From: Chitinophagaceae bacterium
Lineage (GTDB): Bacteria > Bacteroidota > Bacteroidia > Chitinophagales > Chitinophagaceae
Direction of reading: 5' to 3'
DNA: 6,527 nt
Assembly (NCBI GenBank): GCA_023229465.1
Contig: JALNZE010000043.1
Location: forward strand, 1 to 6,527
Below, piece by piece: positions 1-6,527 of the stretch (position 1 is the first letter of the stretch; each line of letters opens with the position of its first letter). The notes beneath the pieces were generated by a model. It ran no database searches, was not told the DNA's origin, and saw only the letters and a program-made list of their open reading frames with translations. Made by a program: the position numbers and the translations under genes.

Positions 1-26
1 TTGTTGCAGAAAGGGCAACAGTTTTT
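1..26 (+). terminator. Hairpin plus T-tract at left edge, probable intrinsic terminator
   Basis: Bases 1-7 (TTGTTGC) pair with 15-21 (GCAACAG), six Watson-Crick pairs plus one G-T pair, around a 7-base loop, and five T's follow directly at 22-26. This is the form of a rho-independent terminator for transcription running rightward. The stem may extend beyond the window. The simplest reading is that it ends a + strand gene lying to the left. Because it sits only 37 bases before the start of the small secreted-protein gene, it could instead act in that gene's leader as an attenuator. Confidence 0.5.
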
Positions 27-63
27 ACCGCGTTTTATTTTTTAAACAATTAAACAAAATCTT

Positions 64-372
64 ATGAAAAAGTATTTTATCGGCTTATTAGCCGTTATTA
101 TAGCGGTTGGTGTCAGTGCCTTTACCGCTAAAAGCAATAGTGATCCTTCTAAAGGATTAACAATTGTTTTGAAACATTACACCATGAATTCAGTTAATGG
201 AAGTACTGAATTTCAGGCCGTTAATTATGATGATAACACCAGTGCGGACTGCCCGGGTTCTGCAAGTGTGCCCTGCATTATCCAGTATGATGACAGCCAG
301 TTTTCCAGCTTACAGGCCTATTTGGATTATGCCTCCACCAATGGCCTTACCATCAACAGCTACAAATTTTAA
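64..372 (+). CDS. Small secreted two-cysteine protein, DUF6520-like
   Basis: This is a 102-residue protein of unknown function. Residues 1-19 form a clear Sec signal peptide: MKK, then a hydrophobic core (FIGLLAVIIAVGV), then a V-S-A site with likely cleavage after A19. The mature part of about 83 residues is polar, rich in Ser, Asn, Asp and Tyr, and has only two cysteines, C63 and C71, in the pattern DCPGSASVPC. A short signal peptide, a Tyr-rich N-terminal stretch and a central Cys pair around Gly and Pro resemble the DUF6520-type peptides of Bacteroidota; this is recalled from family appearance, not searched. The pair could form a disulfide after export. The start is chosen because it gives an intact signal peptide. 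The leader is A/T-rich with no Shine-Dalgarno sequence, as is usual in the phylum. The gene converges on the SusD-like gene and ends 31 bases before the shared terminator hairpin. The coding call is firm; the family call is moderate. Confidence 0.8.
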   Translation: MKKYFIGLLAVIIAVGVSAFTAKSNSDPSKGLTIVLKHYTMNSVNGSTEFQAVNYDDNTSADCPGSASVPCIIQYDDSQFSSLQAYLDYASTNGLTINSYKF

Positions 373-398
373 TATTTGTATGGTTGCTTTATTCAAAG

Positions 399-438
399 AA
401 AAAGGGGGGCTTCTTACTGTAAGGAAGCCCCCTCTTTT
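399..438. terminator. Bidirectional intrinsic terminator between convergent genes
   Basis: Bases 405-413 (GGGGGCTTC) pair perfectly with 424-432 (GAAGCCCCC). The inner bases can pair further (CTTA with TAAG around a 3-base loop) if one G is bulged. On the + strand the stem is followed by CTCTTTT (to 438). On the minus strand it is followed by a run of five T's (399-403 read in reverse), then CTTT. Both flanking genes, the small secreted protein (+) and the SusD-like gene (-), point towards it, so it should stop transcription from both sides. The minus-strand T-run is the better of the two. Confidence 0.88.
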
Positions 439-499
439 GTATTGTTCTCCATTCACGTTAGAATCTATATTTATTCCCCTTACTTATTCTTCTCTTGCA

Positions 500-1867
500 C
501 TATCTATCATTTTGTACCATTCCACTGAGCAGTATTACATCTTCCGGTAACGGTAAAGCATACCTCAGGTCATTGGGCGGCAATGTATAGAGTTGATTAT
601 TGAGCTTTCTTGTCAACAGAATACCAGCCCCCTCTTTATTCAATCGTTTAATGTCCATCCACCTGAGCCCGCGCATCAACAATTCTTTTCTGCGTTCAGT
701 TAAAATTATCTGTAAAGCATCTACGGGGCCTGTTGCTGTGAAGGGAATGAATGTTCCGGTCTTCCATCTTGTAATGAGTAGTATATTTAAGTCATTCATG
801 GCCAGGGTTACATTACCGGTACGGGCATAGGATTCCGCACGGATAAGGTAGATTTCATCCGTTGCAATGCCCCCAAATAAAGTCAATCCTCCCTCATAGG
901 AGCCCTTAAATCCATAAGTTCCATTTCCATTACTTTGAAAGAAAAGCGTTTTACGTAAGTCGTTTGCTGCATAAGACAGGTATACTATAGAGTCAATCTT
1001 AGCAATGCCCTTATTTAAACTTGGCAGGATAGGCCTTCTGTTTTCCATGATTACCTCAGCATTGAACTGAGCAAACGGATAGGTTGCAACAGGGCTGTAC
1101 TTATTATAATCCAATAATTTATTATAAAGCTGCAAACAGGAATCTGCATACAAGCCGGCTAAAGTATATTGACGCATATTCAAGTATACTCTTGCTAATA
1201 GACCATAGGCGGCTGCTTTTGATGGACGCATCACATGAAGCGGCGTGACAGGAAGTAGCGGAATTGATGCTTTTACATCAGCAATAATCCGGTCGTAGGT
1301 TACTTGTAAAGTAGCTCTTTTGGATATTTCATTGAAATTGCTATTCAAACGTAAGGGAATTCCTAAATCAGCAACAGCAGTTGAAGGATCATAAGCTAAA
1401 CACCAAATAGAAGCAGCTTCTGAAAACGATTTGCCTCTATGATAAAGCGCTTGTCCTTTAACATTGCTCCAATCATCGGTATTATTGGTTGTTTTCAAAT
1501 CATCAATATGGTCGAGTACTGTGTTTGCTACATAAACCACATCATAGGTCTGGCTCCAGTTATTGGGATACGTGCTGAACAAATAGTCCTTTTCCCATGT
1601 ATACATACGTTTGTTGTCTAAAGAAAAGAGCGATGCCCAGTCGGCATCACTCAGGTAATAATTGTCCGCACTGGCTTCTCCGGCCGAAGGGTCAAATGAA
1701 TTGAGACGGATATAATTATCGAGCAATGCCTGCAGATCGGCTGTGCTTTTTGGTATGACAAGTTTTACATCGGGCTTGGCATCAAGGTATTTGTGACATC
1801 CTGTTAACAGCAAACCAACTCCTGCAATCAGTGAAAATAAAATGCCGCTTTTGATATACTTATTCAT
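500..1867 (-). CDS. SusD/RagB-family outer-membrane nutrient-binding lipoprotein
   Basis: This 455-residue lipoprotein is the expected partner of the SusC-like transporter just upstream. SusD-like proteins sit on the outer face of the outer membrane as a hinged lid over the SusC barrel and help bind the substrate. Residues 1-23 are a lipoprotein signal with lipobox LTGC, so C24 should be lipidated; it is followed by HKYLDAKPD, a typical SusD N-terminus. Further family marks are the TPR-like helices around 135-250 (ALYHRGKSFSEAA; AAAYGLLARVYLNMRQY), the ATDEIYLIRAESYARTGN segment at about 335-352, and the late ERRKELLMRGLRWMDIKRLN motif at about 391-410. Length is at the short end of the normal range and nothing looks truncated. 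The start lies 22 bases after the SusC-like stop, in an A/T-rich gap with no Shine-Dalgarno sequence, so it is surely co-transcribed. It is the last gene of the operon, followed by the two-way terminator. The substrate cannot be told from the sequence. Confidence 0.95.
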   Translation of the reverse strand: MNKYIKSGILFSLIAGVGLLLTGCHKYLDAKPDVKLVIPKSTADLQALLDNYIRLNSFDPSAGEASADNYYLSDADWASLFSLDNKRMYTWEKDYLFSTYPNNWSQTYDVVYVANTVLDHIDDLKTTNNTDDWSNVKGQALYHRGKSFSEAASIWCLAYDPSTAVADLGIPLRLNSNFNEISKRATLQVTYDRIIADVKASIPLLPVTPLHVMRPSKAAAYGLLARVYLNMRQYTLAGLYADSCLQLYNKLLDYNKYSPVATYPFAQFNAEVIMENRRPILPSLNKGIAKIDSIVYLSYAANDLRKTLFFQSNGNGTYGFKGSYEGGLTLFGGIATDEIYLIRAESYARTGNVTLAMNDLNILLITRWKTGTFIPFTATGPVDALQIILTERRKELLMRGLRWMDIKRLNKEGAGILLTRKLNNQLYTLPPNDLRYALPLPEDVILLSGMVQNDR

Positions 1868-1889
1868 TTTTTATATTTAAAAATTGTGA

Positions 1890-4800
1890 TTAGAATTTTA
1901 TACGTACTCCAATAGCTATGTTTTTAGATGGCGGTACAACAGATTGATTATAGTCAGGATCAATTCCCATTTTATTGGCTCTCCAAAGTATCCCGATATT
2001 GCTGGCATTGATATAGATCTGCATACTTTCAACTGGCAGGGATTTGATAGCAGATTTTATGATATCGTAGGACAGTGTTATAAACTGAAGCCTGATATGA
2101 TCTCCTTTTTCAACTAATATTTCGGAACCATTATAAAAGGCATCCCGGTTATTGTTGGTTGGATATACCATTGAAGGAACAGTGGTTAGCTTTTCATCAC
2201 CGGGCTGCCGCCACCGATTTGCATAATCTGGATGGCCCACCCTGTTATTAAATAAGGAAGAATAATTGATGGAGGAGCGTTGAAAATAATATCCCAGCTT
2301 ATACAATAATTGAATGGTAAGGTTTATATGCTTCCAGCCAAAAGTATTACCCAATGAGCCGAAAACGGCAGGATAGGCAGGACCTTTATATACCAGGTCA
2401 GCAATACTTGATGCAGCACCCGTAAGTAAATTATAATCCTTGCTCACCTGGCCATTAGCATACCCTTGCGGGTCTCCTGTGGAGGGGTCTAAGCCTGCTC
2501 CTTTATAGGTAAAAACAGCATATACAGGTTTGCCGGTTACGCCGGCAATCGTATAAACGCCATTTACAAAACGGCTGGCCTGCGTACTTGCCAGATAATA
2601 GCTTGTTACTTTATCCTTATACAAACTAAGATTGAGGGTAGACGTCCACAAAAATGCCCTGTTGCTATTAATGCTTTTCAATTCAAAATCCATTCCATTG
2701 CCTTCCATTGCTGCAATATTGCGGATTAGTGTCTGCTGGTTCAACCCGCTGGTATAATCGAGCGGAGCGGCCCCCAATAAATCTGTTGCCTTCTTATGAT
2801 AGTATTCAATACTTCCGGTTAGTACCCGATTCTTTACCTCAAAGTCTACCCCGATATTGGTCATCCATACTTTTTCCCATCTAAGGTCCGGGTTGTAAAA
2901 ATTGGCAACCCTGGCAATAGGCGTTTGCGTATAAGGGGAGGCATTTTGATAACTGATGGTTGTTACCCCCGTTCGGTTTGGATCCGCATTACCGCTATAG
3001 CCCAGGGTAGCGCGAATTTTAAGATAGGGCAAGGTTGTACTCTTAAAGAATGGTTCTTTAGCTATATCCCAGGATGCACCAACAGACCAAAGTGGCGTCC
3101 ACTTGTTATTGGTATTCACACCAAACAGGTTAGAGGCATCTCTTCTGCCACTTAACGACAACGTGTATTTGTTCAAATAGGTATAGGCCGCATTGGTATA
3201 GAAGGAAACAAACCGGTTTACCGTATGTGCCAAACCTCCGCTTGTAGGAATAAAGCCCGTACTTCCGGTAATGTAAGTAGGGTATGGGTTGGCATAATCT
3301 ACATTAACGGTTGTCAGTTGATCACCATTATAGCCGTAAATCCTGTAGCCATCAAATTGGTTATCGTTTTCACGAACCTCAGCGCCTGCAATAGCCGTAA
3401 CCTGTTGCTGACCCCAATGCTTAGTGTAATTCAGTTGCCCGCGTATATTCTGAGAAACAAGTACAGTGTTTGATAAATCCAGTATGCCACCAACCGGTAT
3501 CTTATAGGTTACCACTCCTGTGCCTCGGTTCAATTGTGAGTAGAGGTTGATCAGGTTCCTGGTAAAATAGCTGTTTACATCCTGTAACAAATATCCGTTG
3601 GTCTGCTGCCGCTCATATTGATACTGCACTTCTGCATTGAATCCTTTCAGCACTTCATAATTAATTCCGATATGGCCGACCATATCCTGCAGTAAGCTTG
3701 TGTTTTGTACATGCTGGTAATCAGAAAGCGGGTAATAATTCCAATCCAATAATTTACCCCCGCCCGCGGTATCTATATAAGGCTGCCGATAGGTTTTTAT
3801 CACGGATAGCGCTTGTCCCTGGTCGTTTGCCAGACGTGTATAAGGGGGGATGCTTCCATTGGTAGTGCTTATATCCGTATATCCGTATTTACCGGAGGAG
3901 CTATTGCTTTGTGTATAGTTAAAAGAAACAGTCACCTGTAATTTTTGAGAAAGCCGGAATCTGTTTTCTGAACGAATGGTGAACCGGTTGTAACCTGCAG
4001 CCAGTTCATTGAGATTGTGATCATAACCCGCGCCCAGCAACCAGGCAATATTGTTGGTACCTCCCCTTATATTCAATGCATATTGCTGATTTACCGCGGT
4101 GTTATACAGGCGCTGGTTGAAATCATTGCGAACATCCCTGTCGCGCAAGGCATTTATTTGTGCATCAGCATCTGCGGCACTGATACTGCCATTGGCTTTT
4201 TTGATGAGTAATTCCACCACCGGTGATAAGGGGGGCTTATTGGGCGCATTGATGCTGCCATTATAAAACCCTTTACTGTAAAGAAATTGTTCCACATCAA
4301 TGAAATCGGTTGATTTTATATTTTTCAAATAAAAAAGATCCGGCTTACCTGTAATGGAAATGTTTGCATTGAATTCCGTACTTATTTTTTGATTGAACTT
4401 TCCTTTTTTCGTGGTGATCACAATAACGCCATTGCCGGCTTTTGTACCCCAGATAGAAGCAGCAGCGGCATCTTTGAGCAGGGTAACCGTTTCAACATCA
4501 TTGGGATTGATGTTATTGATATTACCTGAGTAAGGAAAATTATCCACTATAATCAACGGTTCACGGGGACCAATAATAGAACTTAGTCCCCGGATCATTA
4601 TTCGGTTTGTTCCGTTCAATGTTTTTCGGTCAACCAAAACACTGTTGGCAACAGCTTCCAGCCGGCTGAGTATATCAGTACTTACCTGTTTGGTAAGCAT
4701 ATTATTGTCAATTTTAGCAAATGAACCTGTCGCTCTTTCTTTTGGCAAAGTCTGATAACCTGTTTCAACTACAACCTCTTCCAATGTATTTAGAGAGGGT

Positions 4801-5096
4801 ATTAATTTTACAGTAAAGGATCGGGTAGATGAGGATACCGCCATACGAACGGTCTGATATCCTACATGACTTATAATAAGTGTATCAGCAGTTAAAGGCA
4901 GTGGCAAAAATACCAGGCCCTTGTCATTGGTAATAAAAGTATGCTTATCAGTGGATAAACGCAAACCAACGCCAGGCAAAGGTTCATTATCACTGGTGGT
5001 AATTGCTACCTGGATATGCCTGAGAGGACTTACCTGCTGCGCAAATAAGTTAACCAATAACAGGCATCCTAAAGAAAGTGTTAAGATATATTTCAT
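1890..5096 (-). CDS. SusC/RagA-family TonB-dependent outer-membrane transporter
   Basis: This 1068-residue protein should form a 22-strand outer-membrane barrel that imports a substrate too large for porins, driven by TonB-ExbBD. Residues 1-19 are a signal peptide (cleavage near FA-QQ). A carboxypeptidase-D regulatory-like beta domain follows at about 27-102, including DTLIISHVGYQTV. The region TLEEVVVETGYQ at about 104-115 contains the likely TonB box. The plug domain spans about 117-231 with the usual SusC marks: IMIRGLSSI, PLIIVDNFPY, NPNDVETVTLLKDAAAASIWG and AGNGVIVITTKKGK. The barrel fills the rest, ending in GVRIKF with the terminal Phe typical of BamA-assembled barrels. There is no N-terminal STN domain, so direct signalling to a FecR/ECF sigma pair is unlikely. 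The TGYQ...RATGSF stretch differs from the commoner VGYG...LTGAV form. I see no cysteine in the mature protein. It starts 12 bases after the TlpA-like stop, without a Shine-Dalgarno sequence. Substrate unknown. Confidence 0.96.
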   Translation of the reverse strand: MKYILTLSLGCLLLVNLFAQQVSPLRHIQVAITTSDNEPLPGVGLRLSTDKHTFITNDKGLVFLPLPLTADTLIISHVGYQTVRMAVSSSTRSFTVKLIPSLNTLEEVVVETGYQTLPKERATGSFAKIDNNMLTKQVSTDILSRLEAVANSVLVDRKTLNGTNRIMIRGLSSIIGPREPLIIVDNFPYSGNINNINPNDVETVTLLKDAAAASIWGTKAGNGVIVITTKKGKFNQKISTEFNANISITGKPDLFYLKNIKSTDFIDVEQFLYSKGFYNGSINAPNKPPLSPVVELLIKKANGSISAADADAQINALRDRDVRNDFNQRLYNTAVNQQYALNIRGGTNNIAWLLGAGYDHNLNELAAGYNRFTIRSENRFRLSQKLQVTVSFNYTQSNSSSGKYGYTDISTTNGSIPPYTRLANDQGQALSVIKTYRQPYIDTAGGGKLLDWNYYPLSDYQHVQNTSLLQDMVGHIGINYEVLKGFNAEVQYQYERQQTNGYLLQDVNSYFTRNLINLYSQLNRGTGVVTYKIPVGGILDLSNTVLVSQNIRGQLNYTKHWGQQQVTAIAGAEVRENDNQFDGYRIYGYNGDQLTTVNVDYANPYPTYITGSTGFIPTSGGLAHTVNRFVSFYTNAAYTYLNKYTLSLSGRRDASNLFGVNTNNKWTPLWSVGASWDIAKEPFFKSTTLPYLKIRATLGYSGNADPNRTGVTTISYQNASPYTQTPIARVANFYNPDLRWEKVWMTNIGVDFEVKNRVLTGSIEYYHKKATDLLGAAPLDYTSGLNQQTLIRNIAAMEGNGMDFELKSINSNRAFLWTSTLNLSLYKDKVTSYYLASTQASRFVNGVYTIAGVTGKPVYAVFTYKGAGLDPSTGDPQGYANGQVSKDYNLLTGAASSIADLVYKGPAYPAVFGSLGNTFGWKHINLTIQLLYKLGYYFQRSSINYSSLFNNRVGHPDYANRWRQPGDEKLTTVPSMVYPTNNNRDAFYNGSEILVEKGDHIRLQFITLSYDIIKSAIKSLPVESMQIYINASNIGILWRANKMGIDPDYNQSVVPPSKNIAIGVRIKF

Positions 5097-5108
5097 GGTA
5101 AGTTTTAT

Positions 5109-6377
5109 TTATTGAATAATGATTGCCTGTTTGGCAGGATCTGAAATAACAAAAAATGAAACGGGCCTTTCTAATAACTGAAGTGTTAAATAGTTTTTTT
5201 TAATCGCTTCCTGTAAAGAAGACAGTGAGAGCCAGCTATTATTGGGGATGGATAGTTTAGCGCCCCTGCTATCAAGTGTTTCATCTATTATAATAGGGTT
5301 TTCAGAAGACGGATGTTCTTTGTAATTGCTATTAAATAAATGCACTAATTGTGTAGCAGTGCATTGGAAGGAGCTGTCAACAGCTTTCATTTCTTTAATC
5401 TCGCCTTTCAAGACCCAGCAACGGACCATTTTGGTTTCAAAATGGGCATCGAGATTCAAAAACCGGTTGAGATCATTTATCATTAGCAACTTCCGAATAC
5501 TATCTGTAACAGTTCCCGGAAGTGTTATTTCATAGCAATATAAATGCTTGGATTTCCAGCTTTCTTTGCTTTTGTCTTCCAATAGATCAGCGGTATCAAT
5601 TTTTATGGATTGAATAAACAAGCGATTATCATAATAGCCCGTTGCAAACTGGTAAAGCTTAATAACCGGACGATTAATGGCATACCAACGCTGTTGTGTG
5701 ATATTCCTTGTGTTCCCCTGTTTACTGGATAGCCCGTTTATGTATCCTGAAAAGAATGAGTTGTAGTAAGCAACACGGCTTTCAATTTTATCAAGATTGT
5801 TTAGCAAAGGTTTAGCGGCATCAAAATCCGGTATATCTTTTTTTGTGACTAATTCCGCGTGATTGTCTTTTAGTAGTCTTTCTATGTTAATTGCTGTTAC
5901 TTCATCTCCATTGGTAATGGCTATGACTCTTTTATTTTTAAGCCATACATAATGCGGAATTAATGTATGCGGGAACAGTTGATTAATGACTGTATCCCGG
6001 GTTACAGTAGCGAGATTTAGTTGTAGGCCGGCTGCATTTTTTAGATTGCCAAGCAGATTTTTGATTTTATTGTCATCATCGCCAGTACTTTTGGTATTGA
6101 TTAGTAATACCTGTAGCTGATCACTATATTTTCTTTGTAAAACATCAAGCTTGTCAAAGTTTTTGATACAGGCGCCGCACCAGGTGGCCCAAAAATCCAG
6201 TATCACCACCTTACCTTTAAAATCAGATAATTTGCATGATGCATACGGGGCATTAATAATATGATTCAGTGTGATGTCGGGCACGGTATCGCCAACAGAT
6301 AACGGGCGTATTTTTTGCGCCTGCGCCAGGTTAACCCATAGGAATAGTATGGCCGGTACGAAACAGGTATATTTCAT
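5109..6377 (-). CDS. Secreted TlpA-like thioredoxin fused to a DUF3738/TIGR03435-like domain
   Basis: This 422-residue exported protein is probably periplasmic. Residues 1-20 are a signal peptide ending in AQA before Q21, with no lipobox. Residues about 24-175 are a TlpA/ResA-type thioredoxin fold: VGDTVPDITL, then LSDFKGKVVILDFWATWCGAC with the active-site pair C67/C70, and the cis-proline at P141 (TLIPHYVWL). Such proteins reduce or exchange disulfides in the envelope. Residues about 200-415 match the layout of DUF3738/TIGR03435, first noted in Solibacter-type Acidobacteria: SIRKLLMINDLNRFLNLDAHFETK, then VRCWVLKG, PIIIDETLDSRGAKL, and the ending SLSSLQEAIKKNYLTLQLLERPVSFFVISD. That match is from memory of the family pattern, and the domain's function is unknown. 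Its half adds C281, C320 and C339; C48 lies in the thioredoxin half. It is the first recognisable gene of the SusC-SusD operon, 12 bases before the transporter. The thioredoxin call is near certain; the C-terminal family call is about 0.75. Confidence 0.93.
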   Translation of the reverse strand: MKYTCFVPAILFLWVNLAQAQKIRPLSVGDTVPDITLNHIINAPYASCKLSDFKGKVVILDFWATWCGACIKNFDKLDVLQRKYSDQLQVLLINTKSTGDDDNKIKNLLGNLKNAAGLQLNLATVTRDTVINQLFPHTLIPHYVWLKNKRVIAITNGDEVTAINIERLLKDNHAELVTKKDIPDFDAAKPLLNNLDKIESRVAYYNSFFSGYINGLSSKQGNTRNITQQRWYAINRPVIKLYQFATGYYDNRLFIQSIKIDTADLLEDKSKESWKSKHLYCYEITLPGTVTDSIRKLLMINDLNRFLNLDAHFETKMVRCWVLKGEIKEMKAVDSSFQCTATQLVHLFNSNYKEHPSSENPIIIDETLDSRGAKLSIPNNSWLSLSSLQEAIKKNYLTLQLLERPVSFFVISDPAKQAIIIQ

Positions 6378-6470
6378 GTAGCAGTTTGGTTGATGTTGTA
6401 AACAATAAAATGAATGAGAAGGGGGAGTGGCTGTAGCATAGCAATACCCCTAACCGGTGGGGAGAATTGG
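6378..6470 (-). other. Leader of the TlpA-SusC-SusD operon, no firm promoter seen
   Basis: This 93-base gap lies between the possible upstream gene end and the TlpA-like start. Read on the minus strand, the last 30 bases before the ATG are A/T-rich with no Shine-Dalgarno sequence. The nearest thing to a Bacteroidota -7 element (TAnnTTTG) is TATTGTTT, about 30 bases before the ATG (minus strand), which misses the motif and has no TTTG at the right distance upstream. No T-tract terminator follows the putative upstream stop on the minus strand, so read-through from an upstream gene is possible. Confidence 0.3.
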
Positions 6471-6527
6471 CTACACCGGGTTTTTGGGCTTCTTACTGAA
6501 GTTGGTTTTCAGCAGCACCAGGCTTTT
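6471..6527 (-). CDS. Possible C-terminal tail of an upstream minus-strand gene (partial)
   Basis: Reading from the right edge on the minus strand, one frame is open for 18 codons and then meets TAG at 6473-6471. It gives KSLVLLKTNFSKKPKNPV, a hydrophobic patch followed by a basic, proline-containing tail, which is plausible as a protein C-terminus. The two other minus-strand frames close within about 10 codons of the edge. Eighteen codons are too few to name a family, and an open frame of this length can occur by chance. If real, this gene ends 93 bases before the TlpA-like start and could be part of the same operon or its regulator. Confidence 0.35.
   Translation of the reverse strand, partial: KSLVLLKTNFSKKPKNPV

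Noticed and set aside
197..550. Open frame of 117 codons on the + strand
   Set aside because: It overlaps the secreted-protein gene in another frame, runs through the terminator hairpin and into the end of the SusD-like gene, and has no recognisable protein features.
600..5535. Several + strand open frames of 60-82 codons (at 600, 1439, 2925, 3225, 4017, 4921 and 5326)
   Set aside because: All lie antisense to the long, well-supported SusD-, SusC- or TlpA-like genes and show no signal peptide, domain or leader of their own.
6400..6420. TATTGTTT on the minus strand as a Bacteroidota -7 promoter element before the TlpA-like gene
   Set aside because: It departs from TAnnTTTG at the conserved end and has no TTTG at the expected distance upstream.
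6454..6485. Stem CCGGTG/CACCGG followed by GTTTTT on the + strand, terminator-like
   Set aside because: The stem is only 6 bp with a 14-base loop, and there is no + strand gene in front of it to terminate. On the minus strand no T-run follows.
6486..6498. The 13-mer GGGCTTCTTACTG also found at 407-419 inside the terminator, as if marking both ends of the operon
   Set aside because: The flanking bases do not match, one copy lies in a possible coding tail, and a single shared 13-mer is near what chance gives in a window of this size. No evidence of a mobile element.
1..6527. CRISPR array, tRNA/rRNA, insertion sequence or attachment site
   Set aside because: No regularly spaced direct repeats, no tRNA-like folds, no transposase or integrase and no paired inverted repeats with target duplication were seen.

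Overview
The window looks like chromosomal DNA from a Bacteroidota bacterium, most likely of the Chitinophagaceae/Sphingobacteriales kind. The evidence is a SusC/RagA-SusD/RagB outer-membrane pair, AT-rich gene leaders with no Shine-Dalgarno sequence, and a small secreted protein resembling the DUF6520-type peptides common in that phylum. The genus is an inference from gene content only.

Layout, left to right. Positions 1-26 form a hairpin followed by five T's, probably the terminator of a + strand gene outside the window. Positions 64-372 (+) encode a 102-residue exported protein with a C-x7-C pair. Positions 399-438 hold a strong hairpin with T-tracts on both sides, a two-way terminator between convergent genes. 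The rest is a minus-strand operon read right to left. It begins with a secreted thioredoxin of the TlpA type whose C-terminal half resembles DUF3738/TIGR03435 (6377-5109). This is followed after 12 bases by a SusC-like TonB-dependent transporter (5096-1890), and after 22 more bases by a SusD-like lipoprotein (1867-500). At the right edge, 6527-6471 may be the last 18 codons of another minus-strand gene.

The SusC barrel and SusD lid would form an outer-membrane uptake complex powered by TonB. The tight spacing puts the TlpA-DUF3738 protein in the same transcript, placing a thiol-disulfide protein in the periplasm or envelope with the transporter. No glycoside hydrolase, sulfatase, polysaccharide lyase or recognisable protease lies in the window, so a carbohydrate substrate is not supported. 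No promoter could be placed with confidence. The most interesting point is the TlpA-DUF3738 fusion as first gene of a SusCD operon, with a two-cysteine secreted peptide facing it. A functional link between the peptide and the operon is a hypothesis.
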